A stretch of DNA of 19,425 bases, taken from JBKHDT01 sp049974825 (lineage in GTDB: Bacteria; Pseudomonadota; Gammaproteobacteria; Halothiobacillales; Halothiobacillaceae). The notes under the pieces were generated by a model. The model made no database searches and was not told the DNA's origin. It saw only the letters and a list, made by a program, of their open reading frames with translations. The stretch's first letter is position 1; the number at the start of each line of letters is the position of its first letter. Location: contig JBNGDJ010000040.1 of assembly GCA_049974825.1 (NCBI GenBank), forward strand, positions 1 to 19,425, given 5' to 3'. The translations under genes were made by a program, and so were the position numbers. This document shows positions 1 through 8,017 of this stretch, piece by piece.

Positions 1-383
1 GTTTCGATTGGATTCCGCTCTACCTATGGGACGCTGACGACCAGATTGACTTCCGGTTGTTCACCACGAGTGACAACTCCACAAGTGGGACGATCAGCGA
101 AATTTACGTGTCCGCCGTAACCGGTCACGCTCAAGGCGACGGCTACCAGACGGATTTGGACCTTACTGGGATTGGTACGGTGCAGGCTGGCAACATCGGT
201 CAGGACCTGTGGATCGAATTCTGGAGCAGCACCGCCGCAGGGGTAGAGGATGTGTCAACCGGCGAATTTGCCCGCGTTGACGACGTGCGCCTCACCGCCG
301 TCCCCGAGCCGGCGACCTACGTTTTGCTGGGCGGGCTTGCGGCCCTTGCCCTTGTGATGGTCCGGCGCCGCCTGAGGGCCTGA
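1..383 (+). CDS. PEP-CTERM exported protein, C-terminal part (5' end outside window)
   Basis: The reading frame is open from base 3 and ends at the TGA at 381-383, so only the C-terminal ~126 residues are present. The end is a canonical PEP-CTERM sorting signal: V-P-E-P-A-T, a hydrophobic segment (YVLLGGLAALALVMV) and a basic tail (RRRLRA). In the known family this tail directs export and is cleaved by an exosortase. The preceding region is beta-rich, contains a 'GEFARVDDV' stretch, and closely resembles the N-terminal module of the next gene (shared 'TTSD', 'SGT', 'LWIE', 'GEFARVD'). A TTG at 57 could be read as a start, but it lies inside the conserved module, so the real start is upstream. 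The function is unknown beyond a secreted or surface protein. A strong terminator follows. Confidence 0.85.
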   Translation, partial: FDWIPLYLWDADDQIDFRLFTTSDNSTSGTISEIYVSAVTGHAQGDGYQTDLDLTGIGTVQAGNIGQDLWIEFWSSTAAGVEDVSTGEFARVDDVRLTAVPEPATYVLLGGLAALALVMVRRRLRA

Positions 384-415
384 GCCCATTGGCCCACTCC
401 CGCAGCGACGCTTTC

Positions 416-452
416 AAGGCCCGCCTGAGCACAAATCCAGGCGGGCCTTTTC
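416..452 (+). terminator. Rho-independent terminator after the PEP-CTERM gene
   Basis: AAGGCCCGCCTG (416-427) and CAGGCGGGCCTT (438-449) form a perfect 12-bp stem with a 10-nt loop, running into a TTTT tract (448-451). It starts 33 nt after the stop codon and ends shortly before the sulfatase start, so the two genes are probably separate transcription units. Confidence 0.85.
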
Positions 453-480
453 ATCTATAAACCCCTTGTTGATTCCCCTT

Positions 481-3400
481 ATGTCCCATCCAAAAGTTTG
501 CTTTTCGGTATTCCTCATTGCATCGGCCTGCCTGCCCGCGGCGACCTTGCCGCTGATCGGCCCGGAACTGGGCAACGGCAGCTTTGAAAGCGACGACGGC
601 AGCGGCAGCTCCTCACCGGACGCGCAGTTTGCCGACTGGACGACCGGACTGAATGTCGCGGACAACCAGCGGTTGAACAACAATGCCAGCAGCGGCACAT
701 GGTCGGCGGTGATCGGGACAGGGGTCGGCGGCAGGATGGGAATTCTGCAAAACACCGGCTATGTTGTCGCGACGGGGGACCGCTTCAGCCTGAGCTTCGA
801 TTGGGCCGACGCGTTCAACTGGGATGACAACGTCGATACCGTCAACTGGCGTCTCCTGACCACCAGCGACGACACCCTGTCCGGGACCGTCACGGAAATT
901 GCCAGCGGGACAAACACCGCCGACGCCAACACCACCAACTTCTCCTACCAGAGCGAAACCTTCACGGGACTGAACGGAATCGTACCGGCGAACCTCGGCC
1001 GGACCCTGTGGATTGAAATTTACAGCGCGACGACCACCTTCGACGGCGCGGAAGGTGAATTCGCCCGTGTGGACAACGTCGTTCTGACGGTGGAGACCAG
1101 CCAGGGTCCGACTCCGGCAGACCTTGCCCCCGGAATGCTACAGGCATGGTATCCAGCTGAAGAAGACAGCCTTGATTATGGCGACGCCCTGCTCGACGGG
1201 ACCTGGCTCGCGGGTGAAGCCTACGGGCCGGGGATTGCCGGTGAAGCGGCTTTCTCTTTCAACGGCACCGACGGGGTCGTCCAAATCCCCTTTGCCCCGG
1301 ATGGCGACTTTACCGTTTCATTTTGGATGCGGACTGCAAGCACCGGCCCCACGGGAACACACTGGCATGACGGAGCCGGCCTGATCGACGGCTCGACAGC
1401 CGGCATCAATGACGACTTCGGCGTCAGCCTGCTCGGGGACAGGGTCGCCTTTGGTATCGGAAATCCCGATACAACGGTGCTTTCGGCAACGCCGGTCGCC
1501 GACGGCTCATGGCATCACGTGGCGGTGCGACGGAGCGGCCTGTTCGGGCGGATGGAGGTGTTTATCAACGGCCTTGAGGACGCGGAAGCCGCGGGCCCGA
1601 TCGGGCCGCGGGCCTCCGCCAGCCTGGCCATGGGGGCGCTGCTGAGCGGCGGAGGCCACTATGCCGGGCAGCTGGACGATGTGAGGATCTTTGATGCCTA
1701 CCTGTCCGACGCCTCCATCGGGCGGCTTTTCACCTCCGCGAATGACTACGATGCCGACGGATCGGATGACCTGACCGAAGCAATCGCGGCCACCGACTGG
1801 CTGGATCCCGCTTCGCGCTTTGCGATCGGGAGCTTCGAACTCGACCAGGCCGCTGAAATCGCCGAGCTGCGCACGTCCGGCCGGGCGGGACGCGCCTATC
1901 GCCTTGAAAAATCACCGGACCTGTCAGCAGGAAGCTGGTTCGAAGTGGATGCGGTTCCGGCCCTCGACGAGGATGGTGAGGTTGTCTTGACGGATACCGC
2001 GGCCGGGCCCGATGCCAGTCCCACCTTTTACCGGATGGGCGCCGAGGGGCGCGGTCCCGCTGTTCCCCGGCGCCCGAACATCGTTGTCATCGTCATGGAC
2101 GACCTTGGCTGGGCCGATACGAGCAGCAACCCGTCGGCAGTGTCTGAAGCCCATACGCCTCAACTGGACCGCCTCGGTGAGCAGGGCGTTTTCTTTACCA
2201 ATGCCTACGTAACGGGCCCCATCTGCAGTGCCTCACGCTCCGGTTGGAACACAGGCCGACACCAGAACCGCTGGGACGCAACGGGCAGTTGGCAGCCGGG
2301 TCTGCCTTCCTCAGAAGAAACCCTTGCCGAATTGCTCAAGGCGGAAGGGTACACGACCGGCAAGGTGGGGAAGAACGATTTTGGTCCCAACCTGAGATCC
2401 CCGGACACCTTCAGTTTTCGAACCTATCCGGGAAATCACGGATATGATTCCTTCGTCGGATTCTCCGCCCACGCGCATGATTTCTGGTTTCATGTTCCCG
2501 GGGGGATTAATGTCAACGGCGACAGCGCGCACGCCGGACCGCTCCAGTGGCACGATAACCTCGTCACCCCTTCCGTATTGCCGCAGCGCCGCACCTACAC
2601 GGGCGCCGATGACCCGGGCAACCTCGATGAGGATCCGGATGATTATTACATGACGGATCTGCTCACCGACGAAGCGATCGCTTTTGTCGAGGCACACGCC
2701 GGTGCGGAGGCGCCGTTTTTCCTGAACCTCAGCTACAGCGCGGTCCACCACCTCACACCGCAGGTGCCCCTCAAGTATCTTGAGGCCGAAGCGGCCCGCC
2801 TCGGCTGGAGCAGTGTGCCGCCCAGAGCTGAAAAATACGACCCTTCCACGAATACAGCCTCGAATCCATCCGACTACGACGCCTTCTACAATTACTGGAA
2901 CAAGGTGAACAATGTCGGCGCCGGGGACATGCGGAAGTACTACCTCGCCAACCTGCGGGCCGTCGATGAAAACCTGGGCCGCGTGCTCGACGCACTGGAG
3001 GCGGCCGGCATCGCCGATAATACCCTTGTCATCTTTTTCGGGGACAATGGCGGCCCGCCCGAAACGGGTGCCAACAACGGCCCGCTCATGGGCAGCAAGT
3101 ACAACGTTTTCGAGGGCGGCATCCGGATCCCGTTCTTCGCCCGCTGGCCCGGAAAGCTGCCGGAGGGGGCCATTTACCCGCATGTCGTTTCCGCTCTCGA
3201 TGTGGTCCCGACCGCCCTGCAGGCCGCCCAGGTCGCAATCCCGCCCGGCGATCTCGACGGGATTTCCCTCCTTGAGCCGGTCAACCTCGGAACCCCGACA
3301 GTTGAGGATCGCGACGCTCCGGGCCTGGACGGGCGCACCCTGTACTGGCGTTGGCAGAAAGACAACTGGGCGGTGCGTAAAGGTCCCTGGAAACTGGTCC

Positions 3401-3591
3401 AGAGTTGGGTCGGGCGCTCCGGGACTTTCACCGACGAGGTCTGGTTCGATTATGGCATCGTCGGTAAGAAGTCCCTCTTCAACCTCGAGGACAGTCCGTC
3501 GGAATCGATGGCCAACGACCGCATCACCGCCAACCCGGCCATGGCGGCCGAGCTGGAAGCGTTGTACAACAACTGGAAAAGCGGGCTCTAG
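481..3591 (+). CDS. Exported multidomain sulfatase (FGly-type, family S1 fold)
   Basis: Predicted to hydrolyse sulfate esters, probably on a polysaccharide, outside the cytoplasm. ATG 481 was chosen over TTG 466 because it begins a signal peptide (MSHPKVCFSVFLIASACLPAA). Order of parts (1036 aa): signal peptide; PEP-CTERM-like beta module (~31-205); LamG/concanavalin-like domain (~220-416, 'DGSWHHVAV', 'GQLDDVRIF'); an acidic Ca-binding-type stretch (DYDADGSDD, ~422); a small 'YRLEKSPDL...W...FYRM' module (~452-520); sulfatase domain (~531-1036). Sulfatase residues visible: metal-binding D540/D541 (VIVMDDLG), the C-x-A-x-R formylglycine motif C582-SASR, a 'SAVHH' histidine region, D855/N856 (GDNGG) and K873 (GSKYNVFEGG). 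The cysteine form requires a formylglycine-generating enzyme, which is not in this window. Placing the catalytic domain last, behind accessory modules, is unusual. The substrate cannot be told from sequence. No SD is visible. Confidence 0.93.
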   Translation: MSHPKVCFSVFLIASACLPAATLPLIGPELGNGSFESDDGSGSSSPDAQFADWTTGLNVADNQRLNNNASSGTWSAVIGTGVGGRMGILQNTGYVVATGDRFSLSFDWADAFNWDDNVDTVNWRLLTTSDDTLSGTVTEIASGTNTADANTTNFSYQSETFTGLNGIVPANLGRTLWIEIYSATTTFDGAEGEFARVDNVVLTVETSQGPTPADLAPGMLQAWYPAEEDSLDYGDALLDGTWLAGEAYGPGIAGEAAFSFNGTDGVVQIPFAPDGDFTVSFWMRTASTGPTGTHWHDGAGLIDGSTAGINDDFGVSLLGDRVAFGIGNPDTTVLSATPVADGSWHHVAVRRSGLFGRMEVFINGLEDAEAAGPIGPRASASLAMGALLSGGGHYAGQLDDVRIFDAYLSDASIGRLFTSANDYDADGSDDLTEAIAATDWLDPASRFAIGSFELDQAAEIAELRTSGRAGRAYRLEKSPDLSAGSWFEVDAVPALDEDGEVVLTDTAAGPDASPTFYRMGAEGRGPAVPRRPNIVVIVMDDLGWADTSSNPSAVSEAHTPQLDRLGEQGVFFTNAYVTGPICSASRSGWNTGRHQNRWDATGSWQPGLPSSEETLAELLKAEGYTTGKVGKNDFGPNLRSPDTFSFRTYPGNHGYDSFVGFSAHAHDFWFHVPGGINVNGDSAHAGPLQWHDNLVTPSVLPQRRTYTGADDPGNLDEDPDDYYMTDLLTDEAIAFVEAHAGAEAPFFLNLSYSAVHHLTPQVPLKYLEAEAARLGWSSVPPRAEKYDPSTNTASNPSDYDAFYNYWNKVNNVGAGDMRKYYLANLRAVDENLGRVLDALEAAGIADNTLVIFFGDNGGPPETGANNGPLMGSKYNVFEGGIRIPFFARWPGKLPEGAIYPHVVSALDVVPTALQAAQVAIPPGDLDGISLLEPVNLGTPTVEDRDAPGLDGRTLYWRWQKDNWAVRKGPWKLVQSWVGRSGTFTDEVWFDYGIVGKKSLFNLEDSPSESMANDRITANPAMAAELEALYNNWKSGL

Positions 3592-3740
3592 TGGTCGGTG
3601 GGGTCGCCGCGATCAGTCATGACCGTATCTTTTATGCGTCCGATCTCTTCGTTGAGCTGCGACCCGAGGGGCATGCCACTTTCCACAAAACCCGGCTCTC
3701 CGGGCGCATCAAGGCCCGCTTGACCCGGACCCGGTTTTCC

Positions 3741-3768
3741 TTGAACAAACGTCCATAAAGTGTACGTA
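3741..3768 (+). promoter_or_regulatory. Candidate vapBC promoter
   Basis: TTGAAC (3741-3746) and TACGTA (3763-3768), 16 bp apart, lie just before the ATG at 3776. Transcription would begin at or next to the start codon, which agrees with the lack of an SD for vapB (a leaderless message). The repetitive 'TGTACGTATCTGTGTAT' here could also be the VapBC operator. Based on pattern only; the surrounding stretch 3592-3775 shows no recognisable gene. Confidence 0.35.
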
Positions 3769-3775
3769 TCTGTGT

Positions 3776-4012
3776 ATGGCAACAAAGACATTATCAGTGG
3801 ACGAGGAAGCGTATAAGCGCTTGGTACGGGCCCGTCGCCATGGCCGGGAATCCTTTTCGCAGGTGATCAAGCGGGCAGTATGGGACACGGACAAAAAGCG
3901 CTGCGCGGATTTATTGGCGAAGGCGGTGGGGACCGTATCGGAAGAGACCCTGGAGCTGTTGGAAAGAGCCCAGCAGGAGGACAAACCAGCTGAGGACAAA
4001 TGGGCGCGCTAA
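3776..4012 (+). CDS. vapB: VapB-family antitoxin
   Basis: A 78-aa protein that would neutralise the downstream PIN-domain toxin and repress the pair's own promoter. The N-terminus 'TKTLSVDEEAYKRLVRAR' followed by 'ESFSQVIKRAV' is the typical start of the VAPB_antitox-type family (DNA-binding half first, then a charged toxin-binding tail rich in E, K and D). Length fits the family (70-90 aa). ATG 3776 follows the candidate promoter directly. The stop codon overlaps the toxin start by 13 nt, the usual antitoxin-first arrangement that couples translation. The assignment is from sequence pattern plus the partner gene. Confidence 0.85.
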   Translation: MATKTLSVDEEAYKRLVRARRHGRESFSQVIKRAVWDTDKKRCADLLAKAVGTVSEETLELLERAQQEDKPAEDKWAR

Positions 4013-4395
4013 GCTTCGATACCAGCTTCCTCATTGATTTTCAAAAGGAGCGTCTGAAAGGAGAAGGGGTTGCCCATGCATTCCTGCGGCACCACGGGGA
4101 GTCGGTGGCCTATTTGTCCATCGTGGCCTACGGGGAATACGCGGAGGGCTTTGCGGATCGTTCATCCGGGGCCTTTATCTCGGTGGTGGAATCGTTCGAG
4201 CTTTTGATGGTCAACCGCCGCGTTGCCGATCGCTTTGCGGAAATCAGCCGGCAACTGCGGATGGAAGGCCGTTTGATTGGGGCCAACGACCTTTGGATAG
4301 CGGCGGTTTCCCTGGTGCATGAACTCCCTTTAGTCACGGGTAATGTGGAGCATTTCCAGAGGGTTCCCGATCTGCAGGTAATCGGGTATCGGTGA
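4000..4395 (+). CDS. vapC: VapC-family PIN-domain ribonuclease toxin
   Basis: A 131-aa PIN-domain protein, expected to be a Mg2+-dependent RNase that cuts tRNA or rRNA when freed from its antitoxin. Visible catalytic acids: D7 in 'SFDTSFLIDF', E46 in 'YGEYAEG', D97 in 'GANDLWIAA', with the C-terminal 'TGNVEHFQRVPDL' signature (N115) typical of VapC. ATG 4000 overlaps vapB by 13 nt. It has one of the few convincing SD sequences in the window (GAGG at 3992-3995, 4 nt spacing), in line with a toxin translated from the antitoxin's message. All key acids are present, so nothing suggests inactivation. It meets the next gene head to tail-end (convergent). Confidence 0.9.
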   Translation: MGALSFDTSFLIDFQKERLKGEGVAHAFLRHHGESVAYLSIVAYGEYAEGFADRSSGAFISVVESFELLMVNRRVADRFAEISRQLRMEGRLIGANDLWIAAVSLVHELPLVTGNVEHFQRVPDLQVIGYR

Positions 4396-4407
4396 TGCAA
4401 CAGGCTG

Positions 4408-4436
4408 AAAAAAAGCCCCGGGCGGATGCCCGGGAC
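4408..4436 (-). terminator. Rho-independent terminator of the minus-strand PEP-CTERM gene
   Basis: Read on the minus strand, GTCCCGGGC (4436-4428), a 4-nt loop and GCCCGGGGC (4423-4415) form a 9-bp stem with one G-U pair, followed by seven T (4414-4408). It begins 33 nt past the stop of the gene at 4470-5330. It also lies just after vapC and could act weakly on converging transcripts, although the plus-strand side has only TTT. Confidence 0.85.
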
Positions 4437-4469
4437 TTTGCGAAGAAAGGATGGTCTGGTGGAGGCCGC

Positions 4470-5330
4470 TCAGCGCATACGGCGCCGGTAGAGGACCAGC
4501 CCGAGAGCCGCAAAGCCGGCCAGAATCGCAAAGGTCGAGGGCTCGGGGACAACATAGATGTCACCGAAATCGTCCGTGAAGCGGACTTCGTCCCAGATGT
4601 AAGTGCCTGCGGCACCCCCTTTTGCGGCAGTACCATTGTTATTGGCACCGTAAAAAACATCTGTGAATGCTTGGTTCGCCCGACCAATTTTTGAAGTTAT
4701 GGTACCGTCTGGTGTGCCCAGGTTGGACAAATCGGGGTTGATCCACGCATTGACAGTGCTGTTGGTCGGACTGGTGCCAGAGCCCTGAATGATCTGCATA
4801 AGGAATGCGGTTGTGGTCCCGTCGGTGTTGAAAGAGCTCGAAGCGACGGCTGTAAATGTGTTTGACGCATTATCAAACGCAGAGATCGAAACCCCGGTGC
4901 CGGTCATTTGGAAAATGATCTCATTGACGATGGAGCCAGCCGCAAAATACACGTTTGTTTCGCCATCAGTGATCGAGGTGGGGACGCTTCCCAGAGCAAA
5001 GACCCAAGACTCGGTGCCCACAGCCGCACCCGTGAAGGGGTCTGCCGTAAACGTTTCCCAAGCTCTGCGGTCGCCAGTGGTACTGAAATCATACGACAGA
5101 GCCCCGCCCGTCGCGCCGACAAGGCCGGTGTAGTTGAGGCCAGCCCCAGGGACGTAATCGATGGTTCCGGTGTTATCGCTCCAGCCTTGGCCTGAGAGAT
5201 CGCTGCCGAAGTCCAGCGTGCTGGCTCCGTAGTCGAAGGACTGGGAATAAATAGCCGCGTGTGAAAAGGATGCCGGCCCGGCGATGGCGCAGAGGGCGGC
5301 GAGGGATTTGAATACAGAGGTTGGCTTCAT
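4470..5330 (-). CDS. PEP-CTERM exported protein
   Basis: A complete 286-aa protein with both ends of the exosortase pathway visible: an N-terminal signal peptide (MKPTSVFKSLAALCAIAG...FSHA-A) and a C-terminal sorting signal (VPEPSTFAILAGFAALGLVLYRRRMR region: PEP motif, hydrophobic stretch, Arg cluster). The body is rich in G, S, T and N, beta-like, with no catalytic motif I can name. The start 'SQSFDYG...LDFGSDLSGQGWSDN' is of a type common in PEP-CTERM proteins with a jelly-roll-like fold. No SD is seen before ATG 5330. It carries the same upstream 37-bp element as the propeller gene behind it, at nearly the same distance, so it is probably controlled by the regulator at 8182-9285. Role inferred: secreted, surface-associated protein, perhaps in matrix or polysaccharide binding. 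Confidence 0.9.
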   Translation of the reverse strand: MKPTSVFKSLAALCAIAGPASFSHAAIYSQSFDYGASTLDFGSDLSGQGWSDNTGTIDYVPGAGLNYTGLVGATGGALSYDFSTTGDRRAWETFTADPFTGAAVGTESWVFALGSVPTSITDGETNVYFAAGSIVNEIIFQMTGTGVSISAFDNASNTFTAVASSSFNTDGTTTAFLMQIIQGSGTSPTNSTVNAWINPDLSNLGTPDGTITSKIGRANQAFTDVFYGANNNGTAAKGGAAGTYIWDEVRFTDDFGDIYVVPEPSTFAILAGFAALGLVLYRRRMR

Positions 5331-5435
5331 GAGCTTATGTATGATGGTTGATGGGTTTGAGGGTTCGAATGATGGAAATGAATTGAGCGTTTCCCTTTTA
5401 AGCGGGGACTATGATAGCCCGCATTCCGCGGTTTG

Positions 5436-5472
5436 GTGAGACCAATTTCTGGTCGAAACGTCTCGATTTGCG
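5436..5472 (-). promoter_or_regulatory. Module A operator-like element, copy 1
   Basis: A 37-bp stretch 36/37 identical to 8124-8160. It ends 105 nt before the start codon of the minus-strand PEP-CTERM gene. Internal structure: a palindrome GACCA-ATTTC-TGGTC (5439-5453), an outer GAGAC/GTCTC pair (5438-5442 and 5460-5464), and GGTCGA/TCTCGA spaced exactly 10 bp (5451, 5461), which suits a two-HTH AraC-type protein. A TATCAT on the minus strand (5416-5411) could be the -10 of the controlled promoter. The binding protein is inferred to be the XylR-like regulator at 8182. The remainder of 5331-5586 shows nothing else recognisable. Confidence 0.7.
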
Positions 5473-5586
5473 ACAAGCCGTCGGGGCGGGCCTGCGGGTC
5501 TGCTGACGCGTGGCATGGCAAGGCCCCGAGGGGAATTCCGGGAAGGTGTACGGGATGGCGCGAAGGGGAACCGTATCCATTTTCTG

Positions 5587-7488
5587 TCACTTGGGGGTGG
5601 CCTGTTCTTCGGAAAGGACAAAGAATTGGGGAGAACCTTCCGGGTGGGCGGTTTCGAGCTGGGTTGTGCGGCCGTCGCCGGAAACGGGACCGGCGAACGG
5701 CTCCCATGAGGCGATGGGGAGGCTGAGATCGGCGGACCGGAGCAACTGGTACTGATGTCCGGCGAGGCTGTCGAAGGCGAAGCGAAGCGCGTCGGCCTCC
5801 ACCTGCTGCAGCGTGAGGCGGTGATTGTGCCGGGCGGGGTCGATCAGCTCGATGGTGACCGTGGCCTGTGACTTGCGCCCGTATCCGTCGTGGACAGTGT
5901 AGGTAAAGCTGGCGGGCCCTGCCGCGCCCGGATCCGGAATAAAGCGCACGGTGTCTTCCGACCAGATGATCAGTTGCCCGGTGGAGGGCTGCGTGACATG
6001 GCCGATCTCGAGGGGATCGTCGTCGGGTTCCAAGTCGTTGTCCGCCGGGTGGAGCATGACGGGCGTTTCCAGCGGAACGCGGAAATGATCGGGCACTGCC
6101 TCCGGGGCCGAATTCCACGGGTAGTACACGACCCGCACGGACTGTGTTTGCGAATGCGTACGGCCCCCGGCATCCTCGACCGTGAGGACCACATCGTAAA
6201 ACCCGCCGGAGGCGTATTGATGAGTGACGACCGGACCGTTTCCGGTATGCCCGTCCCCGAAGTCCCACTGGTAACTCACGATGGGGGCGGCGCCCTCCTT
6301 TGAAGAGCCGGCATCAAGGCCAATGGGCTCGCTCACATCGACGGGGTAGGCATCGAGGACAAAGTCGGCGTAGGGCCGGCCGTTCGGGTTCCTGCGGAAG
6401 TCGTAGGCGTAAATGCCGTCCATGCCGCGGTAATAGATCCGGCCGTCGACGATGGGGACCGGATTGGGCACGGTGTAGGCGGTGGACATGGGATGGTTGG
6501 CGCCCCATTGCCGGATGAGCTGGCCGGTATCCTTGAAGAGGTAGGGGGCGTTGAAGCCGTGTTGCTCATCCGTGGAAAGGAAAACAAGGTTATCCGCCGA
6601 CATCTGGTTGGATTCCTGACAGCTTTCGCCATACGGCTCGACCAGCTTGATGGTTCCCGTTTCGCGATCGGCGATAACCAGCTCGCGCATTTCATTGACC
6701 GGCAGCCATGCCTCGTCCCCGATGATCAGGCCGCCGCCGCCCGAGGCGCCGAAGCTTGTTTTCATCGTATACGACGGATCCAGCTCCCAGAGCACCTCGA
6801 TTCCCGCCGGGGAGAGGCGGCCCATTCCCCACTGCCCGGGGGAACCCGTACCGACATTGAGCAGCATGTCGTCACCGCTGACCCCGAGCTCGCGATCCTG
6901 TGGTCCGAAATCCGGTTCGACCCAGAGATCCGTCCCGTTCTGTGGATCGATGCAGCGGATCATTCCGTCGTGATTGACGATCACATATTCGCGGCCGCCG
7001 TTTTCCCAGATGGTGGGCGTCTGGCAGCTGCCGAGAACATTGGAGCGGCTCCAGAGTTGGGTGCCGGTGACCGTATCGATCCCGTAAAGGCCGTTCCTGT
7101 CGTCGAGATTTCCGAGGAGGAGGACATCCTCGGCGACGACGAGATTGTGGCCGCCGTCGCGGCCACTCGGGTAGCTGGCGGAAGTCCCGTTGATGACGGC
7201 GTCCTTCACGGAGAGGATCCAGCCGCGGTCGGGGCCCGGGGCCTGCCAGATTTCGGTGCCGGTTTCCGCGTCAAGGGCATAGACCATCCCCCCGGAGCCC
7301 ATTGCATAGAGAATGCCCGCGTCGACGACAGGGGTGAGCCCCTGGAGGTTCGTTTTCCATGAATGCCAGGTGAGGCCGTTTTGGGGATAGGTCTGTTTCC
7401 ACACCGTCTTGCCGGTACGGGCATCGATACAGACAATGACATCGTCTGCATGGAGCAGGTTCCATGGAGCGGGTTCCTGGGCAGGAGG
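5587..7488 (-). CDS. PQQ-type beta-propeller / PKD secreted protein, C-terminal part (5' side lost in assembly gap)
   Basis: About 633 codons run from the gap edge to the stop at 5587-5589. From N to C: propeller repeats of the PQQ-like type ('CIDARTGKTVWKQTY', 'YALDAETGTEIW', 'YGIDTVTGTQLW', 'RCIDPQNGTDLW'); a PKD domain (~6350-6110) with the hallmark 'YQWDFGDGHTG'; a cadherin/Big-like domain (~6110-5850, 'DNDLEPDDDPLEIG...SFTYTVHDG'); and the short C-terminal module 'YQLLRSADLS...SWEP...FFVL' also found in the other large proteins here. No residues marking a true PQQ dehydrogenase are apparent, so the propeller is more likely a binding scaffold than an enzyme (inference). It most likely forms one gene with 7589-8017; the 100-N spacer is a placeholder, so the frame change across it means nothing. 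Confidence 0.82.
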   Translation of the reverse strand, partial: PPAQEPAPWNLLHADDVIVCIDARTGKTVWKQTYPQNGLTWHSWKTNLQGLTPVVDAGILYAMGSGGMVYALDAETGTEIWQAPGPDRGWILSVKDAVINGTSASYPSGRDGGHNLVVAEDVLLLGNLDDRNGLYGIDTVTGTQLWSRSNVLGSCQTPTIWENGGREYVIVNHDGMIRCIDPQNGTDLWVEPDFGPQDRELGVSGDDMLLNVGTGSPGQWGMGRLSPAGIEVLWELDPSYTMKTSFGASGGGGLIIGDEAWLPVNEMRELVIADRETGTIKLVEPYGESCQESNQMSADNLVFLSTDEQHGFNAPYLFKDTGQLIRQWGANHPMSTAYTVPNPVPIVDGRIYYRGMDGIYAYDFRRNPNGRPYADFVLDAYPVDVSEPIGLDAGSSKEGAAPIVSYQWDFGDGHTGNGPVVTHQYASGGFYDVVLTVEDAGGRTHSQTQSVRVVYYPWNSAPEAVPDHFRVPLETPVMLHPADNDLEPDDDPLEIGHVTQPSTGQLIIWSEDTVRFIPDPGAAGPASFTYTVHDGYGRKSQATVTIELIDPARHNHRLTLQQVEADALRFAFDSLAGHQYQLLRSADLSLPIASWEPFAGPVSGDGRTTQLETAHPEGSPQFFVLSEEQATPK

Positions 7489-7588
7489 NNNNNNNNNNNN
7501 NNNNNNNNNNNNNNNNNNNNNNNNNNNNNNNNNNNNNNNNNNNNNNNNNNNNNNNNNNNNNNNNNNNNNNNNNNNNNNNNNNNNNNNN
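7489..7588. other. Assembly gap (100 N)
   Basis: Exactly 100 Ns, the conventional placeholder for a scaffold gap of unknown length. It interrupts a minus-strand gene whose two sides are in different nominal frames. The real missing length is unknown. Confidence 0.97.
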
Positions 7589-8017
7589 GGCGGCCTCATT
7601 CAGGCGGGTCCCGCTGGCTGCAAGGGTGCTTCCCCGCATGGACAGGGATCCCCCGATTTCGGTGCCGTTAATCGTCAGGTCAACCAAGATATCTTCAAAA
7701 TAATCTGTCCCGGACTGCGCGTAGATTCGCTGTTCGCCCGTTACCGCGGTGGAGGTCAGGGACAGATCTATCGTCCGGTATTCTTCCGGGACCTGGAGAT
7801 TGGCGGCCGGTGAGCCGTAAGCGATGTAATGATCCCCGTTTAGGGAAAGGAGAATGCGCTTCAACTCGCCCTCATGCTCCGTCATGAGCAGCCTTCCGCC
7901 GGAGATGCCCGTGGGGTATGTCAGTTGAATGCGATAAACGGCGTATTCCGCGCTCAACTGCGCTTGGGAACAGGCAGCCAGCAATAAACTCAGGATGAGA
8001 CTTCTTGGGAAATTCAT
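7589..8017 (-). CDS. N-terminal part of the propeller/PKD secreted protein (3' side lost in gap)
   Basis: 143 residues are visible before the gap. The start MNFPRSLILSLLLAACSQAQ is an export signal; L-A-A-C is a possible lipobox, which would make this a lipoprotein, but cleavage after Q-A-Q by signal peptidase I is also possible. The rest is a beta-rich region ('YAVYRIQLTYPTGISGG', 'EYRTIDLSLTST') that I do not recognise. It is read in the same direction as the propeller fragment on the other side of the gap, with no other start or stop between, so the two are taken as one gene, though two separate genes cannot be excluded. No SD is seen. Divergent from the regulator at 8182, sharing the 164-bp region that holds copy 2 of the 37-bp element. 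Confidence 0.75.

Noticed and set aside
2311..3183. 290-residue minus-strand open frame opposite the sulfatase catalytic domain
   Set aside because: The plus strand here encodes conserved sulfatase motifs; the antisense product is a codon-bias artefact.
3685..3705. CCCGG-CTCT-CCGGG hairpin with flanking A/T run as a terminator
   Set aside because: Only a 5-bp stem, and the T run is on the minus strand where no gene ends; not convincing.
3588..3791. Possible small gene or gene relic between the sulfatase and vapB
   Set aside because: Several frames are open by chance, none matches a known protein, and the minus-strand candidate would overlap the vapBC promoter and vapB start.
5327..6268. 313-residue minus-strand open frame overlapping the end of the propeller gene
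   Set aside because: Arg/Pro-rich translation in another frame of the PKD-coding region; it runs into the start of the PEP-CTERM gene and has no domain.
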